Below, one piece after another: positions 1-9,400 of a stretch of 64,000 nucleotides of DNA. The stretch is taken from NCBI GenBank assembly GCA_023957115.1, contig JAMLHN010000017.1, positions 1-64,000 of the forward strand, read 5' to 3'. The notes beneath the pieces were generated by a model, which made no database searches, was not told the DNA's origin, and saw only the letters and a program-made list of their open reading frames with translations. The position numbers were made by a program, and so were the translations under genes. Numbering within the stretch: position 1 is the first letter of the stretch; every line of letters begins with the position of its first letter. This stretch comes from Thermomicrobiales bacterium. GTDB taxonomy: Bacteria; Chloroflexota; Chloroflexia; Thermomicrobiales; UBA6265.

Positions 1-2
1 GG

Positions 3-374
3 GGCACCGGCGAGCTGCGGCAATACGACGTTTCCGATCCGGAACGCCCGAAGCTCACCGGCTCGATCCGGATGGGCGGGATCGTGCGACACGCCGGACA
101 TCCAGCGACCGACCGAGCATTGAATGGCGCCCCGCAGATGGTCGAGCTGAGCCGGGACGGACGACGTATCTACTTCACGAACTCGCTCTATCTCCCGTGG
201 GATGCGCAGTTCTATCCGGACGGCATCCAGGGATGGATGGCCATGGCGACCCTCGACGGTGACGGCGGCATGACGCTCGATCCCGATTTCTTCATCGACT
301 TCGGCGATCAGCGGCCCCACCAGGTGCGATTGCAGGGCGGCGACGCGTCCACCGATTCGTTCTGCTTCGCCTGA
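3..374 (+). CDS. Selenium-binding protein SBP56 / methanethiol oxidase, C-terminal part
   Basis: The reading frame is open from the left edge, so only the last 123 residues are seen. They match the C-terminal blades of the SBP56 family: the stretch QMVELSRDGRRIYFTNSLY followed by WDAQFYPDGIQGWM and a closing HQVRLQGGDASTDSF are characteristic. Proteins of this family are about 460 residues, and bacterial members are methanethiol oxidases that convert methanethiol, oxygen and water to formaldehyde, sulfide and peroxide; they need copper. Family members often end in GGDCSSD; here that Cys is Ala but a Cys follows four residues later. A membrane protein with a His-rich loop starts 69 bases downstream and probably belongs to the same transcript. 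Family assignment is firm, the exact reaction is inferred. Confidence 0.88.
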   Translation, partial: GTGELRQYDVSDPERPKLTGSIRMGGIVRHAGHPATDRALNGAPQMVELSRDGRRIYFTNSLYLPWDAQFYPDGIQGWMAMATLDGDGGMTLDPDFFIDFGDQRPHQVRLQGGDASTDSFCFA

Positions 375-443
375 CGAGCTGGTATGGCACTGGGTTCCAG
401 AGACGGTGAACCCAGTGCCGTGCACCCGGAAAGGGAGACGGTC

Positions 444-1169
444 ATGTTCCACCTTGATTTCCTGCTGCCCTGGATCATGCTCGCGTTGATGGGCGCTTTC
501 CATGGTTTGAATCCGGCAATGGGGTGGCTTTTTGCGGTCTCGATCGGTTTTCAGGAACGACGCACCGGCGCGGTGCTGAAGGCGTTGGGTCCGATCGCGG
601 CCGGGCACCTGCTGGCGATCGCGGCGGTTGTTCTTCCGGTTGCGTTGCTGCGGGTCGTCGTTCCGAATCGTACGGTCATGGTGCTCGGCGGTGTTGTCAT
701 GCTCGCCTACGCCATCTACAAGATCGCGACGCGGTTCCGGCATCCGCGCTGGATTGGTATGCGGGTCACGTCACGTGAGCTGGTCTCGTGGTCGGCGTTG
801 ATGGCGGCGGCGCATGGGGCCGGGCTGATGCTCATCCCGGCAATTGCGGCGTTGTCGCACGATCCTGCTGTCGTGGCCATGTCCAGCGAGGAATTGTCGA
901 GCTCTATGCACGCTGGGCATGCGCATCACATGCAGATGACCGTAGAACAGCGCCACGACGGCAATGCGCTCGTTTCCGCGATTCTTGCTGTTTCGTTGCA
1001 TACCCTGTCCATGCTGGTCGTCATGGGGGCGATTGCGGTGGTGGTCTATCGCTGGCTTGGGGTTGGTATCCTGCGGCGCGCCTGGGTCAATCTCGATGTC
1101 GTCTGGACCGGTGCGCTCGCAATCGCGGGTGGGGTCACCTTGGGACTCGCATTCTGGTCACCGAGCTGA
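444..1169 (+). CDS. Membrane protein with His-rich loop, linked to SBP56
   Basis: A 241-residue polytopic membrane protein with about six hydrophobic segments. An upstream in-frame ATG exists at 384, but AAGGGAG sits 6-10 bases before the ATG at 444, which also begins directly before the first membrane segment, so 444 is chosen. Residues about 150-175 form a polar loop, SMHAGHAHHMQMTVEQRHD, with His and Met residues spaced as in metal-binding loops. The N-terminal segment (MGAFHGLNPAMGW) recalls HupE/UreJ and NicO-type nickel/cobalt or copper transporters, which have an early H..NP motif. Its position right behind a copper-dependent SBP56 enzyme suggests metal supply to that enzyme; this is inference. 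No specific family can be named with certainty. Confidence 0.7.
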   Translation: MFHLDFLLPWIMLALMGAFHGLNPAMGWLFAVSIGFQERRTGAVLKALGPIAAGHLLAIAAVVLPVALLRVVVPNRTVMVLGGVVMLAYAIYKIATRFRHPRWIGMRVTSRELVSWSALMAAAHGAGLMLIPAIAALSHDPAVVAMSSEELSSSMHAGHAHHMQMTVEQRHDGNALVSAILAVSLHTLSMLVVMGAIAVVVYRWLGVGILRRAWVNLDVVWTGALAIAGGVTLGLAFWSPS

Positions 1170-1173
1170 CTCA

Positions 1174-1255
1174 TACGGAATCCGGGTAAATACACCAAGA
1201 TCTCATCCCCGCGCCTCGTAGCCGCCGGCCCCCAAGCAATTACCCGGATTCCGTA
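1174..1255. repeat. Dispersed inverted-repeat element, copy 1
   Basis: Perfect 16-base inverted repeats, TACGGAATCCGGGTAA at 1174-1189 and its reverse complement at 1240-1255, enclose 50 bases. A related sequence lies at 52394-52570, sharing the GGAnTCCGGGTAAATACAC start and the following ATCTCnTCCCCGnGCCTC segment. Both copies are directly behind a stop codon. No coding capacity. Confidence 0.7.
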
Positions 1256-1265
1256 GCAGGCGCAA

Positions 1266-1299
1266 CGAGCCCCTGGATCGCATGCGATCCAGGGGCTCG
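1266..1299 (-). terminator. Perfect 34-base palindrome behind the MMPL gene
   Basis: CGAGCCCCTGGATCGCA and its exact reverse complement meet without a spacer, giving a 17-bp stem 20 bases past the MMPL stop codon on the minus strand. It has no T run. Because the gene at 444-1169 points toward it from the other side, it could stop transcription in both directions. Confidence 0.65.
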
Positions 1300-1319
1300 T
1301 GCAGAGAGAGGTGGGAAGG

Positions 1320-3560
1320 TTAGTCGGCGGTACCGGGCAGTGGGTCGAACTCGTGCGGCGACGGCTCGGACTTGCCTTCGATGTTGACATGCGGGGTGAT
1401 CCGGTCGAGCCATTTCGGGAACCACCAGTTGCGCTCGTCCAGCAGCTCCATGGTGGAGGGAACCAGCACGAGGCGGACGATGGTGGCGTCGATGAGAATG
1501 GCAACCGCCAAGCCGAATCCCATCTGCTTCACGATCGGGATCGGGTTCATCACGAACGCCAGGAAGACACAGATCATGATGGCGGCCGCGGCAGTGATCA
1601 CACGGGCGGTCACCGTGAGCCCATCCGCCACCGCGTCGCTGGTGCTTCGGCCATGCGCCCAGAATTCACGGATGCGGCTTAGCAGGAAGACCTCATAGTC
1701 CATCGAGAGCCCGAACAGAATCGCGAACAGGAAGATGGGCAGGAAGACCGCGATGGGTTGCGTCTCTTCGATCCCGAAGATCTGATGTCCCCAGCCAAAC
1801 TGGAAGACGGCCACGATGACGCCGAACGCGGCGGCGATCGAAAGCATGTTCATGATTGCGGCTTTGAGCGCAATTACCGGCGAGCGAAAGACGATCGTCA
1901 GCAGGATGAAGCTCAATCCGATGATGACGGCGAAGACCCAGGGCGTTCGCTCGACCATCTTTTCGGAGAAGTCGAGGAACGATGCGGTGCCGCCGCCCAC
2001 ATAGGTGGTCGTCCCGCTGTCGCCAACGGCGGCGGGCAACGTCGTATTGCGGAGCTCCTTGACCAGATCGCTGACGTCATCGCTATTCGAGTTGCCGGTG
2101 GGGATGACCGTGATGACGGTCGTATCCCCGGCTTCGTTCGCAAACGGTTGTGCGACCTGAACCACACCAGGCACCTCGGAGACCGCGTTTGTCACCGATT
2201 CGACGGTTTCCGGGGCGACGCCGTTCTCGTTTTCGAGCACCAGCAGGAGTGGATTGTTGAATCCCTCACCGAACCCATCGGTCAACAGGTCGTATGCCTG
2301 GCGGGTGTGATAGGACGAAGGATTGGCGCCGGCATCGGGGAAGCCAAGGTCCATGCTGGCGGTTGGAATCGCGAGCACCAGCAGGAACGCGGTCGAGGCA
2401 ATGGCGTAGAGCCACGGCCGTCCCTGAATCCGGCGGCTGAGCTTGCGGCCGAATGGCTCGCCCTGCGCCCGGTCCTTGCTTCCCGGCAGGTGGATGCTCC
2501 ATTTGTCGATCCGGGTGCCGACGAGCGTCAACAGCGCGGGCAGAACCGTGAACGCGACCAGTACCGCGGTGGCCACCACGATAGCGGCGGCGACGCCCAG
2601 GGCGGCGACGAACTTGATGCCGACCGCTGAGAGTCCCAGCATCGAGATGACCACCACCGAACCGGCAAAGATGACCGCACGACCGGCGGTATCGAGCGCA
2701 CGGCCGGTGGCTTCCTTGGGCGTCAATCCATCCTTGATGCCTTCCCGGTACCGGGTCACGATGAAGAGCGCGTAGTCGATTCCGACGCCGATACCGATCA
2801 TGGAGGCGAATTGCGGTGCGAAGGTGGCGATATCCAGCCATCGAGTGGCGATGAAGATACCCATGAACCCCATCGTCAGACCGATGAGGGCGGTGGCGAT
2901 GGGGAGTCCCATGGCCACGACCGAGCCAAAGGCAATGAGCAGGATGATGGCCGCGGCGAGGATGCCGACGAACTCCGCCGTGTTGCCGAACTCCTGTTCC
3001 GTGATCGAGACGACATCACCACCGGCAACCACACGAAGCTGGTCGGTGCTGGCGGCATCGGCGACCTCGACCAGTTCCTCGGCTTCCGGTATCGAAAGCT
3101 CATCGAACTGCACGTCGTAGTTGACCGTCGCGTACGCGATCGTGCCGTCCTGGCTTACCTGATACGGCGCGTCATAGGGCGAGACCGTGGAGGCGACGTG
3201 CGGGAGCTCGCCGATCTCGGCTAGCAATGCCTCGATTTGCTCCTGGACCGCCGGATCCTGGAAATTGCCGCTCTCATCGACCTGGAAGACGATCTGAGCA
3301 GAGATGCCGGAGGCGCCCGGGAACCGCTCGGCCAGCAGATCGTAGGCGCGTTGCGATTCGGCCCCTGGGAGGCTGAACGAATCGACGAACTGACCGCGCA
3401 CGCTGGTGGCGATTCCAACGAGGACCGCCAGCAGTACGAAGAAGACGAGCAGCACCCGTTTCGGATGCGCGGTAACGGTATCGATCCAACGCCGCAGCAG
3501 GCCTGGTTTGCCGGAACTGGTTGGGACTTTTCGGTCACCATTCGAATATGTGGATGCCAT
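1320..3560 (-). CDS. MMPL/RND-family membrane transporter
   Basis: A 746-residue member of the MMPL branch of RND transporters, which use the proton gradient to export lipids or drugs across the inner membrane. The start is the ATG at 3560, preceded by GGAGGA at good spacing. The layout is the classic duplicated one: a first membrane helix at about residues 32-54, a large outer loop, a helix bundle with GIGVGIDYALFIVTRYREG, then a second outer loop and a second bundle with FGLSMDYEVFLLSRIREF. The Asp-Tyr pairs in both motifs fit the proton-relay positions of the family. It is the last gene behind an Rrf2-type regulator and a DHA2 pump, which argues for multidrug or toxic-lipid export rather than wall-lipid assembly; the substrate is unknown. 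A hairpin at 3631-3659 separates it from the pump upstream. Confidence 0.92.
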   Translation of the reverse strand: MASTYSNGDRKVPTSSGKPGLLRRWIDTVTAHPKRVLLVFFVLLAVLVGIATSVRGQFVDSFSLPGAESQRAYDLLAERFPGASGISAQIVFQVDESGNFQDPAVQEQIEALLAEIGELPHVASTVSPYDAPYQVSQDGTIAYATVNYDVQFDELSIPEAEELVEVADAASTDQLRVVAGGDVVSITEQEFGNTAEFVGILAAAIILLIAFGSVVAMGLPIATALIGLTMGFMGIFIATRWLDIATFAPQFASMIGIGVGIDYALFIVTRYREGIKDGLTPKEATGRALDTAGRAVIFAGSVVVISMLGLSAVGIKFVAALGVAAAIVVATAVLVAFTVLPALLTLVGTRIDKWSIHLPGSKDRAQGEPFGRKLSRRIQGRPWLYAIASTAFLLVLAIPTASMDLGFPDAGANPSSYHTRQAYDLLTDGFGEGFNNPLLLVLENENGVAPETVESVTNAVSEVPGVVQVAQPFANEAGDTTVITVIPTGNSNSDDVSDLVKELRNTTLPAAVGDSGTTTYVGGGTASFLDFSEKMVERTPWVFAVIIGLSFILLTIVFRSPVIALKAAIMNMLSIAAAFGVIVAVFQFGWGHQIFGIEETQPIAVFLPIFLFAILFGLSMDYEVFLLSRIREFWAHGRSTSDAVADGLTVTARVITAAAAIMICVFLAFVMNPIPIVKQMGFGLAVAILIDATIVRLVLVPSTMELLDERNWWFPKWLDRITPHVNIEGKSEPSPHEFDPLPGTAD

Positions 3561-3630
3561 ATGTTCCTCCTACCCACACGTGGAGATGTCCCCGCACCGT
3601 GCGGGACAGATGTTTGCGTCCGAGCGAGAG

Positions 3631-3659
3631 CCGGGGCGAGATCGGCACGTGTGCCCCGG
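3631..3659 (-). terminator. Hairpin between the two efflux genes
   Basis: CCGGGGC at 3631-3637 pairs with GCCCCGG at 3653-3659 just behind the stop codon of the MFS gene. It may reduce read-through into the MMPL gene. Stem of seven pairs, so only moderate support. Confidence 0.45.
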
Positions 3660-3672
3660 TCCTCGTTCTCTG

Positions 3673-5331
3673 TTAGTCGGCCGTGCTGGGTGCGAAATCG
3701 ACATCACCCTGCGGACGATTCGCGTTGTGTTCTTCGATCGGTGTCTTCACCACCTCGTCATCGATCAGGAAGTACGAAAGAATAGCCGCGGCGATGATGC
3801 CGACCGTCGAAAAGACGACTGCCCGGTCCATCCCGACCATGAACGCGTCGGCGCTGATCTGCTCGAGGCGCTCGATGACCTGCGGCGGCACGGCGGCCAG
3901 CTCGGGATAGGCGCCACTCGCGGCCATTTTGCCCAGCACGTTTCCGCCGAGGTTCATGCCCTCGCCCACCAGATCGACCAGTGGCTTGAGCACGCCTCCG
4001 TCGGCAGTGAGCATCGTCTGGACATCGGCCGAGCTGCTGAAATGGGTTTTGTAGGCGCGGTTGGCCAGCGTACCCAGCAACGCCACGCCGAATGCCGTCC
4101 CGATCTCGCGCAACGCCCCGTTGACGGCGGAGGCCACCCCACTCTTGTCAGAGCTGACGCTGTTGAGCACCGCCGTGGTCATCGGCGCCCAGATGAAGCT
4201 CATTCCAAAGCCCATCACCAGGAAGGCCGGAAGGATCCTCACGAATGGCACATCGACCCCGGCCACCAGGAAGAGCCCGGTCCCGATTCCGGTCACGATC
4301 ATGCCGAACGAGATCAGCCGGCGCGGCCCAACCCGGTTGACCAGCGAACCGGAAAGCGGTGAGAAGACCATCATGACTGCCACCATGGGCAACAGGGATA
4401 AACCGGTGCGGATTGGCGAGAAGCCATGGATGTTCTGCCGGTACAGGGTCAGGAAGAACGAGACGCCCGTGATCAGGAACGAGATCATGAATGAATCGAG
4501 ATTCGCCCCCACAAAGGTGCGCGACCGGAAAAAGGTCATCGGAATCATCGGCCGTTCGGTGCGGAGCTCGACCCAGATGAAGATCGGTAGAATGACCGCC
4601 GCTGCCGCAAAGGCAGCCAGAATCCACTGGTCGGTCCAACCGCGCTCGCCTGCCTGAATGAGCGCCCAGGTCAGACTCGCGATTCCAGCGGTGATCAGGA
4701 CCGTCCCGGGAACGTCCGTCGCAACCGTGCCCGATTCGTCGCGGGATTCACGCACGACCGCCTGGGTCACCAGCAGCGCCGCAATACCGATGGGAACGTT
4801 GATCAGAAAGATCCAACCCCAGCTGAAGTACTCGACGATGGCGCCGCCGACCACCGGTCCCAGCGCGATACTGGACACCGAAACCGCGCTCCAGATACCG
4901 ATGGCGCGCCCGCGCTGCTCCGGCGGGAAGGCGTTCGAGATCAGCGAAAGCGACAGCGGCATGATGAGCGCGGCGCCCACGCCCTGCAATGCGCGCATGG
5001 CGATCAGCATGTTCATGCTGTTCGAGAACGCGGCGAGCGCTGAGACGACGGTGAAGATCGTCAACCCGATCATGAACCACCGTTTGCGGCCGAATCGGTC
5101 TCCCAGGCCGCCGGCGGTGATCTGGAGTGACGCGAAGACCAGGGTGTATGCCGAGATCACCCATTGCAGCTCGGTGTTGCGCGCGTTCAGGTCGCGCGAG
5201 ATCGTCGGCAGCGCGATATTGACGACGAGATTGTCGAGCATCGCCATGAAAAGAGCGAAACATGCGGCAACCAACGTGTACCACTTCGCATTGTTGTCAT
5301 TGACGCGGTTCGATAGTCCCAACTGTGCCAT
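3673..5331 (-). CDS. MFS drug exporter, DHA2 (EmrB/QacA) family
   Basis: A 552-residue, 14-helix drug:proton antiporter. Near the N-terminus MAMLDNLVVNIALPTISRDL is the typical first helix of DHA2 pumps, followed by the GGLGDRFGRKRWF loop between helices 2 and 3 (motif A) and GPVVGGAIVEYFSWGWIF for the motif C region. ATG at 5331 has AAAGG about 10 bases upstream. The gene lies 75 bases behind an Rrf2-type regulator on the same strand and before an MMPL pump, so the three probably form a regulated efflux unit. The family exports cationic drugs, antibiotics and biocides; the substrate here cannot be told from sequence. Confidence 0.93.
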   Translation of the reverse strand: MAQLGLSNRVNDNNAKWYTLVAACFALFMAMLDNLVVNIALPTISRDLNARNTELQWVISAYTLVFASLQITAGGLGDRFGRKRWFMIGLTIFTVVSALAAFSNSMNMLIAMRALQGVGAALIMPLSLSLISNAFPPEQRGRAIGIWSAVSVSSIALGPVVGGAIVEYFSWGWIFLINVPIGIAALLVTQAVVRESRDESGTVATDVPGTVLITAGIASLTWALIQAGERGWTDQWILAAFAAAAVILPIFIWVELRTERPMIPMTFFRSRTFVGANLDSFMISFLITGVSFFLTLYRQNIHGFSPIRTGLSLLPMVAVMMVFSPLSGSLVNRVGPRRLISFGMIVTGIGTGLFLVAGVDVPFVRILPAFLVMGFGMSFIWAPMTTAVLNSVSSDKSGVASAVNGALREIGTAFGVALLGTLANRAYKTHFSSSADVQTMLTADGGVLKPLVDLVGEGMNLGGNVLGKMAASGAYPELAAVPPQVIERLEQISADAFMVGMDRAVVFSTVGIIAAAILSYFLIDDEVVKTPIEEHNANRPQGDVDFAPSTAD

Positions 5332-5406
5332 TCAACGTGTACCTTTCAAATATCCCTAACCCCTAAAATGAGTAGTGGCGATACCCCGGCCGGATTCGGC
5401 CTTGAA

Positions 5407-5925
5407 CTAAGACTGGATTCCCAACGTTCCGTTAGAAGATGGTTTCCCTGTTTTGTCGAGATTCGAACAGGATTGCCTGGCTGTATCGTCACTGCGCGCG
5501 TCCCATTGCCAACCGACGATTTGCTCGAGTGTCACGCTGCTGAGATGCTGCTGGAGTGCCCGCTTGGCGTCGTCCATGACATCGGCAAGCACCTGGGGGA
5601 GGTCTGGCGCAAACCGGCAGCAGGCCTCTGGCGCGCGGGCGGGCATTTCGAATGGCAGCTCTGGTTCCAGCGCGAGGTAGATGTCGTAGAGCGAGATCTC
5701 ACTCGGCTGACGGGATAATTCCCACCCACCCAACGGCCCGGGTTGCGATTCGACCAGTCCGGCTTCGCGCAACGTTCCCAAGACCCGGCGCACATGGACG
5801 GGATGGACCCCAACCATGGCGGCGATCGCATTCGACGTCACCGGCTTGCCTTTGCGTTGCGTCTGTGCGATCAGGGCAAGCGCGGTGGCATGCACCCCAA
5901 CGGCGAACCGACTGTTCCTCTGCAA
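5407..5925 (-). CDS. Rrf2-family transcription regulator
   Basis: A 172-residue winged-helix regulator. The start is taken as TTG at 5925: the family normally begins close to the NSRFAVGVHATALA helix, GGGGAGG sits five bases before this TTG, and an upstream ATG at 5955 falls inside a promoter -10 box. The winged-helix part (VTSNAIAAMVGVHPVHVRRV, then LGTLREAGLVESQPGPLGGW) spans residues about 25-75. The C-terminal half contains one Cys pair (EACCRFAP) near residue 105, placed roughly where Rrf2 proteins hold iron-sulfur or redox Cys ligands, but a three-Cys cluster is not evident. Its position ahead of two efflux pumps suggests it is their repressor. Confidence 0.85.
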   Translation of the reverse strand: MQRNSRFAVGVHATALALIAQTQRKGKPVTSNAIAAMVGVHPVHVRRVLGTLREAGLVESQPGPLGGWELSRQPSEISLYDIYLALEPELPFEMPARAPEACCRFAPDLPQVLADVMDDAKRALQQHLSSVTLEQIVGWQWDARSDDTARQSCSNLDKTGKPSSNGTLGIQS

Positions 5926-5946
5926 AACTCCCTCCCCACGAAGAAC

Positions 5947-5981
5947 CGTAACCATAGTAGTTACGAATACCCGAAAGTCAA
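5947..5981 (-). promoter_or_regulatory. Promoter with overlapping palindrome for the Rrf2 gene
   Basis: On the minus strand TTGACT (5976-5981), a 16-base spacer and TACTAT (5954-5959) make a good sigma-70 promoter. The inverted repeat CGTAAC-7-GTTACG at 5947-5965 covers the -10 box, a usual place for an autorepressor site. Transcription would begin about 20 bases before the TTG start at 5925. Confidence 0.6.
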
Positions 5982-6358
5982 TAGGGCAGCGCGCTCAATG
6001 TGGCGCGCTGCTACCTGATCGTTCGGGGAGGTCGGGAATCGACCGTATCCAGATTTTCCGCAATCGCCGAACTGGATGTCTGCGCGTCACCAGGCTCTTC
6101 ACAGGAGAACCATGAACACGCGGAAATGTGACCGCGTACTGCGAGGTGCGAGCTGGTTGACACAAAAGACGGGCGCCTGTGCTCCGGCCGTTCGGGTTCG
6201 CCGGCTGTTGCAACAAGGTCGGATTCGGTGGGAGGAACAATCGCGGAGGATGCGGGCTGGGCGCCCTCCGGGATACGTTCCTTCGAGGTCAGAAGCGCAG
6301 TGGTGCAGGTTGCGCTTCGAGTGAAATGGTGCGGTTGATGCGCAGCGCGGCCCCGGAG
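5982..6358. other. Intergenic stretch without recognised genes
   Basis: About 380 bases between the Rrf2 promoter and the terminator of the giant secreted protein. Short open frames exist on both strands but none has a ribosome site, a recognisable product or codon pattern of the neighbours. No structured RNA motif was recognised. Confidence 0.5.
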
Positions 6359-6382
6359 CGGGTCCGGACTAGTCCGGACCCG
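6359..6382 (-). terminator. Perfect 24-base palindrome behind the giant secreted-protein gene
   Basis: CGGGTCCGGACT and its exact reverse complement are joined head to head 18 bases after the stop codon. No T run follows, as with the other palindromes of this window. Confidence 0.6.
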
Positions 6383-6400
6383 TCCTGAGCTCGAGCGAGA

Positions 6401-9400
6401 TCACAATCTCAAGTGTTGGCCGGACATCCATCCCGCTTGCCCGCCGGAGACGGCGGTTACCGGGTACCAAAGGTGTCCATCGGCATTCACCGGGGCGCCG
6501 GTCACCTGAACGCTGCTTCCGCTGCTGACGACCGTCAGGATGTCGTAGGTCAATCCAGGCCCCTCCCGCATTCGCACATTGGCAGTGGTCCGAACGGTCG
6601 TGCCGGGAGCGAATGTGGGCACTGGGGATGGCGTTATGGACGGTCCCACCGTTGGGGTCGGGCCAAGGAACGTCAAGAGCCGGCCGGCCATGTAGCCCGA
6701 TCCGATTCCGGGGAACGCGACCGGGTACCAGGACTCTCCGCCCCCGCTGGTTGGCGATCCGGTGACGTATCCATTCGTTCCCGTGGGGACCACGGCAACC
6801 ACACTAAAGGTAGCGCCCGGTCCGCTGCGCAAGTTGACCCGGGCGGTCGTCCGAACCGGGTCACCTCCGGTCACCGGGGTGGCTGTGCTCGTCGGGGTTG
6901 CGGTTACCCCGGTCAGATAGTTGCTCGACATCCAACCAGTGCCGAGCCCCGGGAACGTAATTGGGAACCACGGGGTGCTCCCCACCACGACCGGGCTGCC
7001 TGTGACCAATCCGGGTGTGTTCGATGGGACGACCGCCACGATGCTGTGACTGGTCCCCGCCCCAGCGCGCAGATTGACGTTCGTCGTCGTGCGCATCCAG
7101 ACGCCCGGCTGGCCGGTCGCGCTGGCCGTCGCGGTCAGTGTCGGCGTACTGGTCAGGCTTGGCGTGCTGGTCACACTCGGCGTGCGTGTAATCGTCGGCG
7201 TGCGCGTCGTTGTCGGCGTCAGCGATGGTGTCGAAGTGGCCGGCGCTGTCGTCTCCTGCAGGTAATTGCCCGACATCCATCCCGAACCGATTCCGGGGAA
7301 GGTGATCGGGAACCACGGCGTGCTTCCGACCATGACCGGGCTACCCGTGACGAATCCAACGGTGTTCGATGGGACCACCGCGACGATGCTATGGCTGGTT
7401 CCAGCGCCGCTGCGCAGATTGACGTTCGTCGTCGTGCGCATCCAGCTGTTGGGTTCGCTGGTCGCCGTCGGGGTGCGTGTCGTGGACGGTGACACCGTCA
7501 CGGACGGGGTCAGTGTCGGAGTCGCGGTCGCCGGTGCGGTCGTTTCCCGCAGGTAGTCACCGGACATAAAGCCTGAACCGATACCAGGGAAGGTAATCGG
7601 GTACCAGACGCGGCCGCCGGCGATCACGGCGAATCCGGTGATCTGGCCGACTGTCCCGGTGTCGATCACCGTGACCACTGATGAGCCGGTGCTGGGGCCA
7701 CTGCGGAGATTGACCCGCGTCGAGGTTCGCACCCAGGTATCGGGCGCGAATCCGCCCGGCACCAGGGTTGGAGTGGCGGTTCCGGTGGCGCTGCTCGTTG
7801 GTGTGGCAGTGCTCGTCGACGTGTTGGTCGCCGTATTGCTCGGTGTTGACGTGGCCGTATTGGTCGCAGTCACCGTCGCGGTGCGGGTGGCCGTGTTTGT
7901 CGGCGGAACACTCGTAGCCGTGGACGTGCTCGTCGCCGGAACAACCGTGGCTGTGGCTGTTTCCGTCGGTGGAACAGTCGTCGCGGTCGATGTTGCCGTT
8001 TCGGTTGGCGGGACGGTCGTTGCGGTTGCCGTGTTGCTTGGCGTCATCGTCGGGGTATTTGTTGCCGTCGACGTCGCTGTGGCCGTACTCGTCGCCGTGT
8101 GGCTTGGCGTTTCCGTTGCGGTACTGGTGACGGTCGCCGTAGCGGTTGCCGTGCTGCTCGGCGTCATCGTCGGTGTATTCGTGGCCGATGCGGTGCCTGT
8201 GGCCGTACTGCTCGGCGTCCCCGTCGGCGTGGCCGTTGAGGTGGCCGCCTCCGTCGCGGGAACCGTCGGCGTCACCGTCGGAATCTCGCGCTGGGCGACC
8301 GCGAACGGCGAGAGGGAGCTGACAACACCGCAGATGATGCCGTTATCGGGATCGTTGCTGGATGTCACGACCACCCACTGACCGCCTTCGAAATGAAGTA
8401 TGTCGATCTGCGTCGGATCGTCGAACTCACCCGGATCGTAGGGCAGGCAGACGGTGATATTGCCGGTGAAGACTGCCGAGGTCTGGATATCGACGTAGAT
8501 CGCCCCGGTCGTCGTGTAGTCGGGCAGAAGCGACGGTGGGCTCACCAACGGTATCACGGTTGTGTCTCCCGCTTCACTTACCGTCGCGAAGGTGACCGTC
8601 GAGCCGGGAATACCCTCGGGAGCAACCTGGATATCCGATCCGGCCGGCGTATTGCCGGTCACAGTTGCGGTAGCCGTCACCGTGGCCGTCTCCGTCGGCG
8701 GAGCAACCGTTGCCGTCACCGTGGCGGTTTCCGTCGGGGGAACGGATGTCGCGGTCACTGTGGCCGTCTCGGTCGGCGGCTCCGAAGTCGCCGTGGCCGT
8801 TTCTGTTGGAAGCTCGGTGGTCGCGGTGGCGGTCGGCGTCTCCGGGCAGAGGTTCGGCTCCACCGAATCGGTGTAGGTGGCCGTACTGTCGGTGACGCGG
8901 GTCCAACCGGTTGCGGTCAAATCCCCGAAGGAATAGCCGTCGTGCACGGTGGCCGTGACGACGTAGGTCCAGCCACTGCCGGCGTTCGGCATCTGGGTCA
9001 CGGCATAGTCGATGCCCATCGTCGGGACTGGATCGACCGACGGTGCGATCCAGGTTTCGTCAAGGCATTCGCCATTGTTGACAATCGGAACGACCGGGAG
9101 AACCTCCAAGCAGATGTTCGGCTCCACCGTATTGGTGTATGTCGCCGTGCTGTCATCAACAGTGATCCAGCCCGTGCCGGTCAGGTCACCCCACGCATAG
9201 CCAGGCTGCATCGTCGCGGTGACGATATATGTCCAGCTATTCCCTTCACTCGGCATCTGGGTCACCACATAGTGGATCCCTTCGCTCGTGACCAGACTGA
9301 CCGACGGAGCGATCCAGATACCGCCAAGGCAGGCGCCATCGGTGACATCCGGCGCCGCCGGATACACGGTGACCGGCATGCTGGTGGCCGTTGCCGTGGC

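Noticed and set aside
5926..5955. ATG start for the Rrf2 regulator
   Set aside because: It lies on the -10 box of the likely promoter and has no ribosome site; TTG 5925 fits better.
7780..8280. CRISPR-like repeated pattern
   Set aside because: The short repeats are codons of Thr/Pro/Ala linkers (TATATST-type) in the giant protein, without constant repeat length or spacers.
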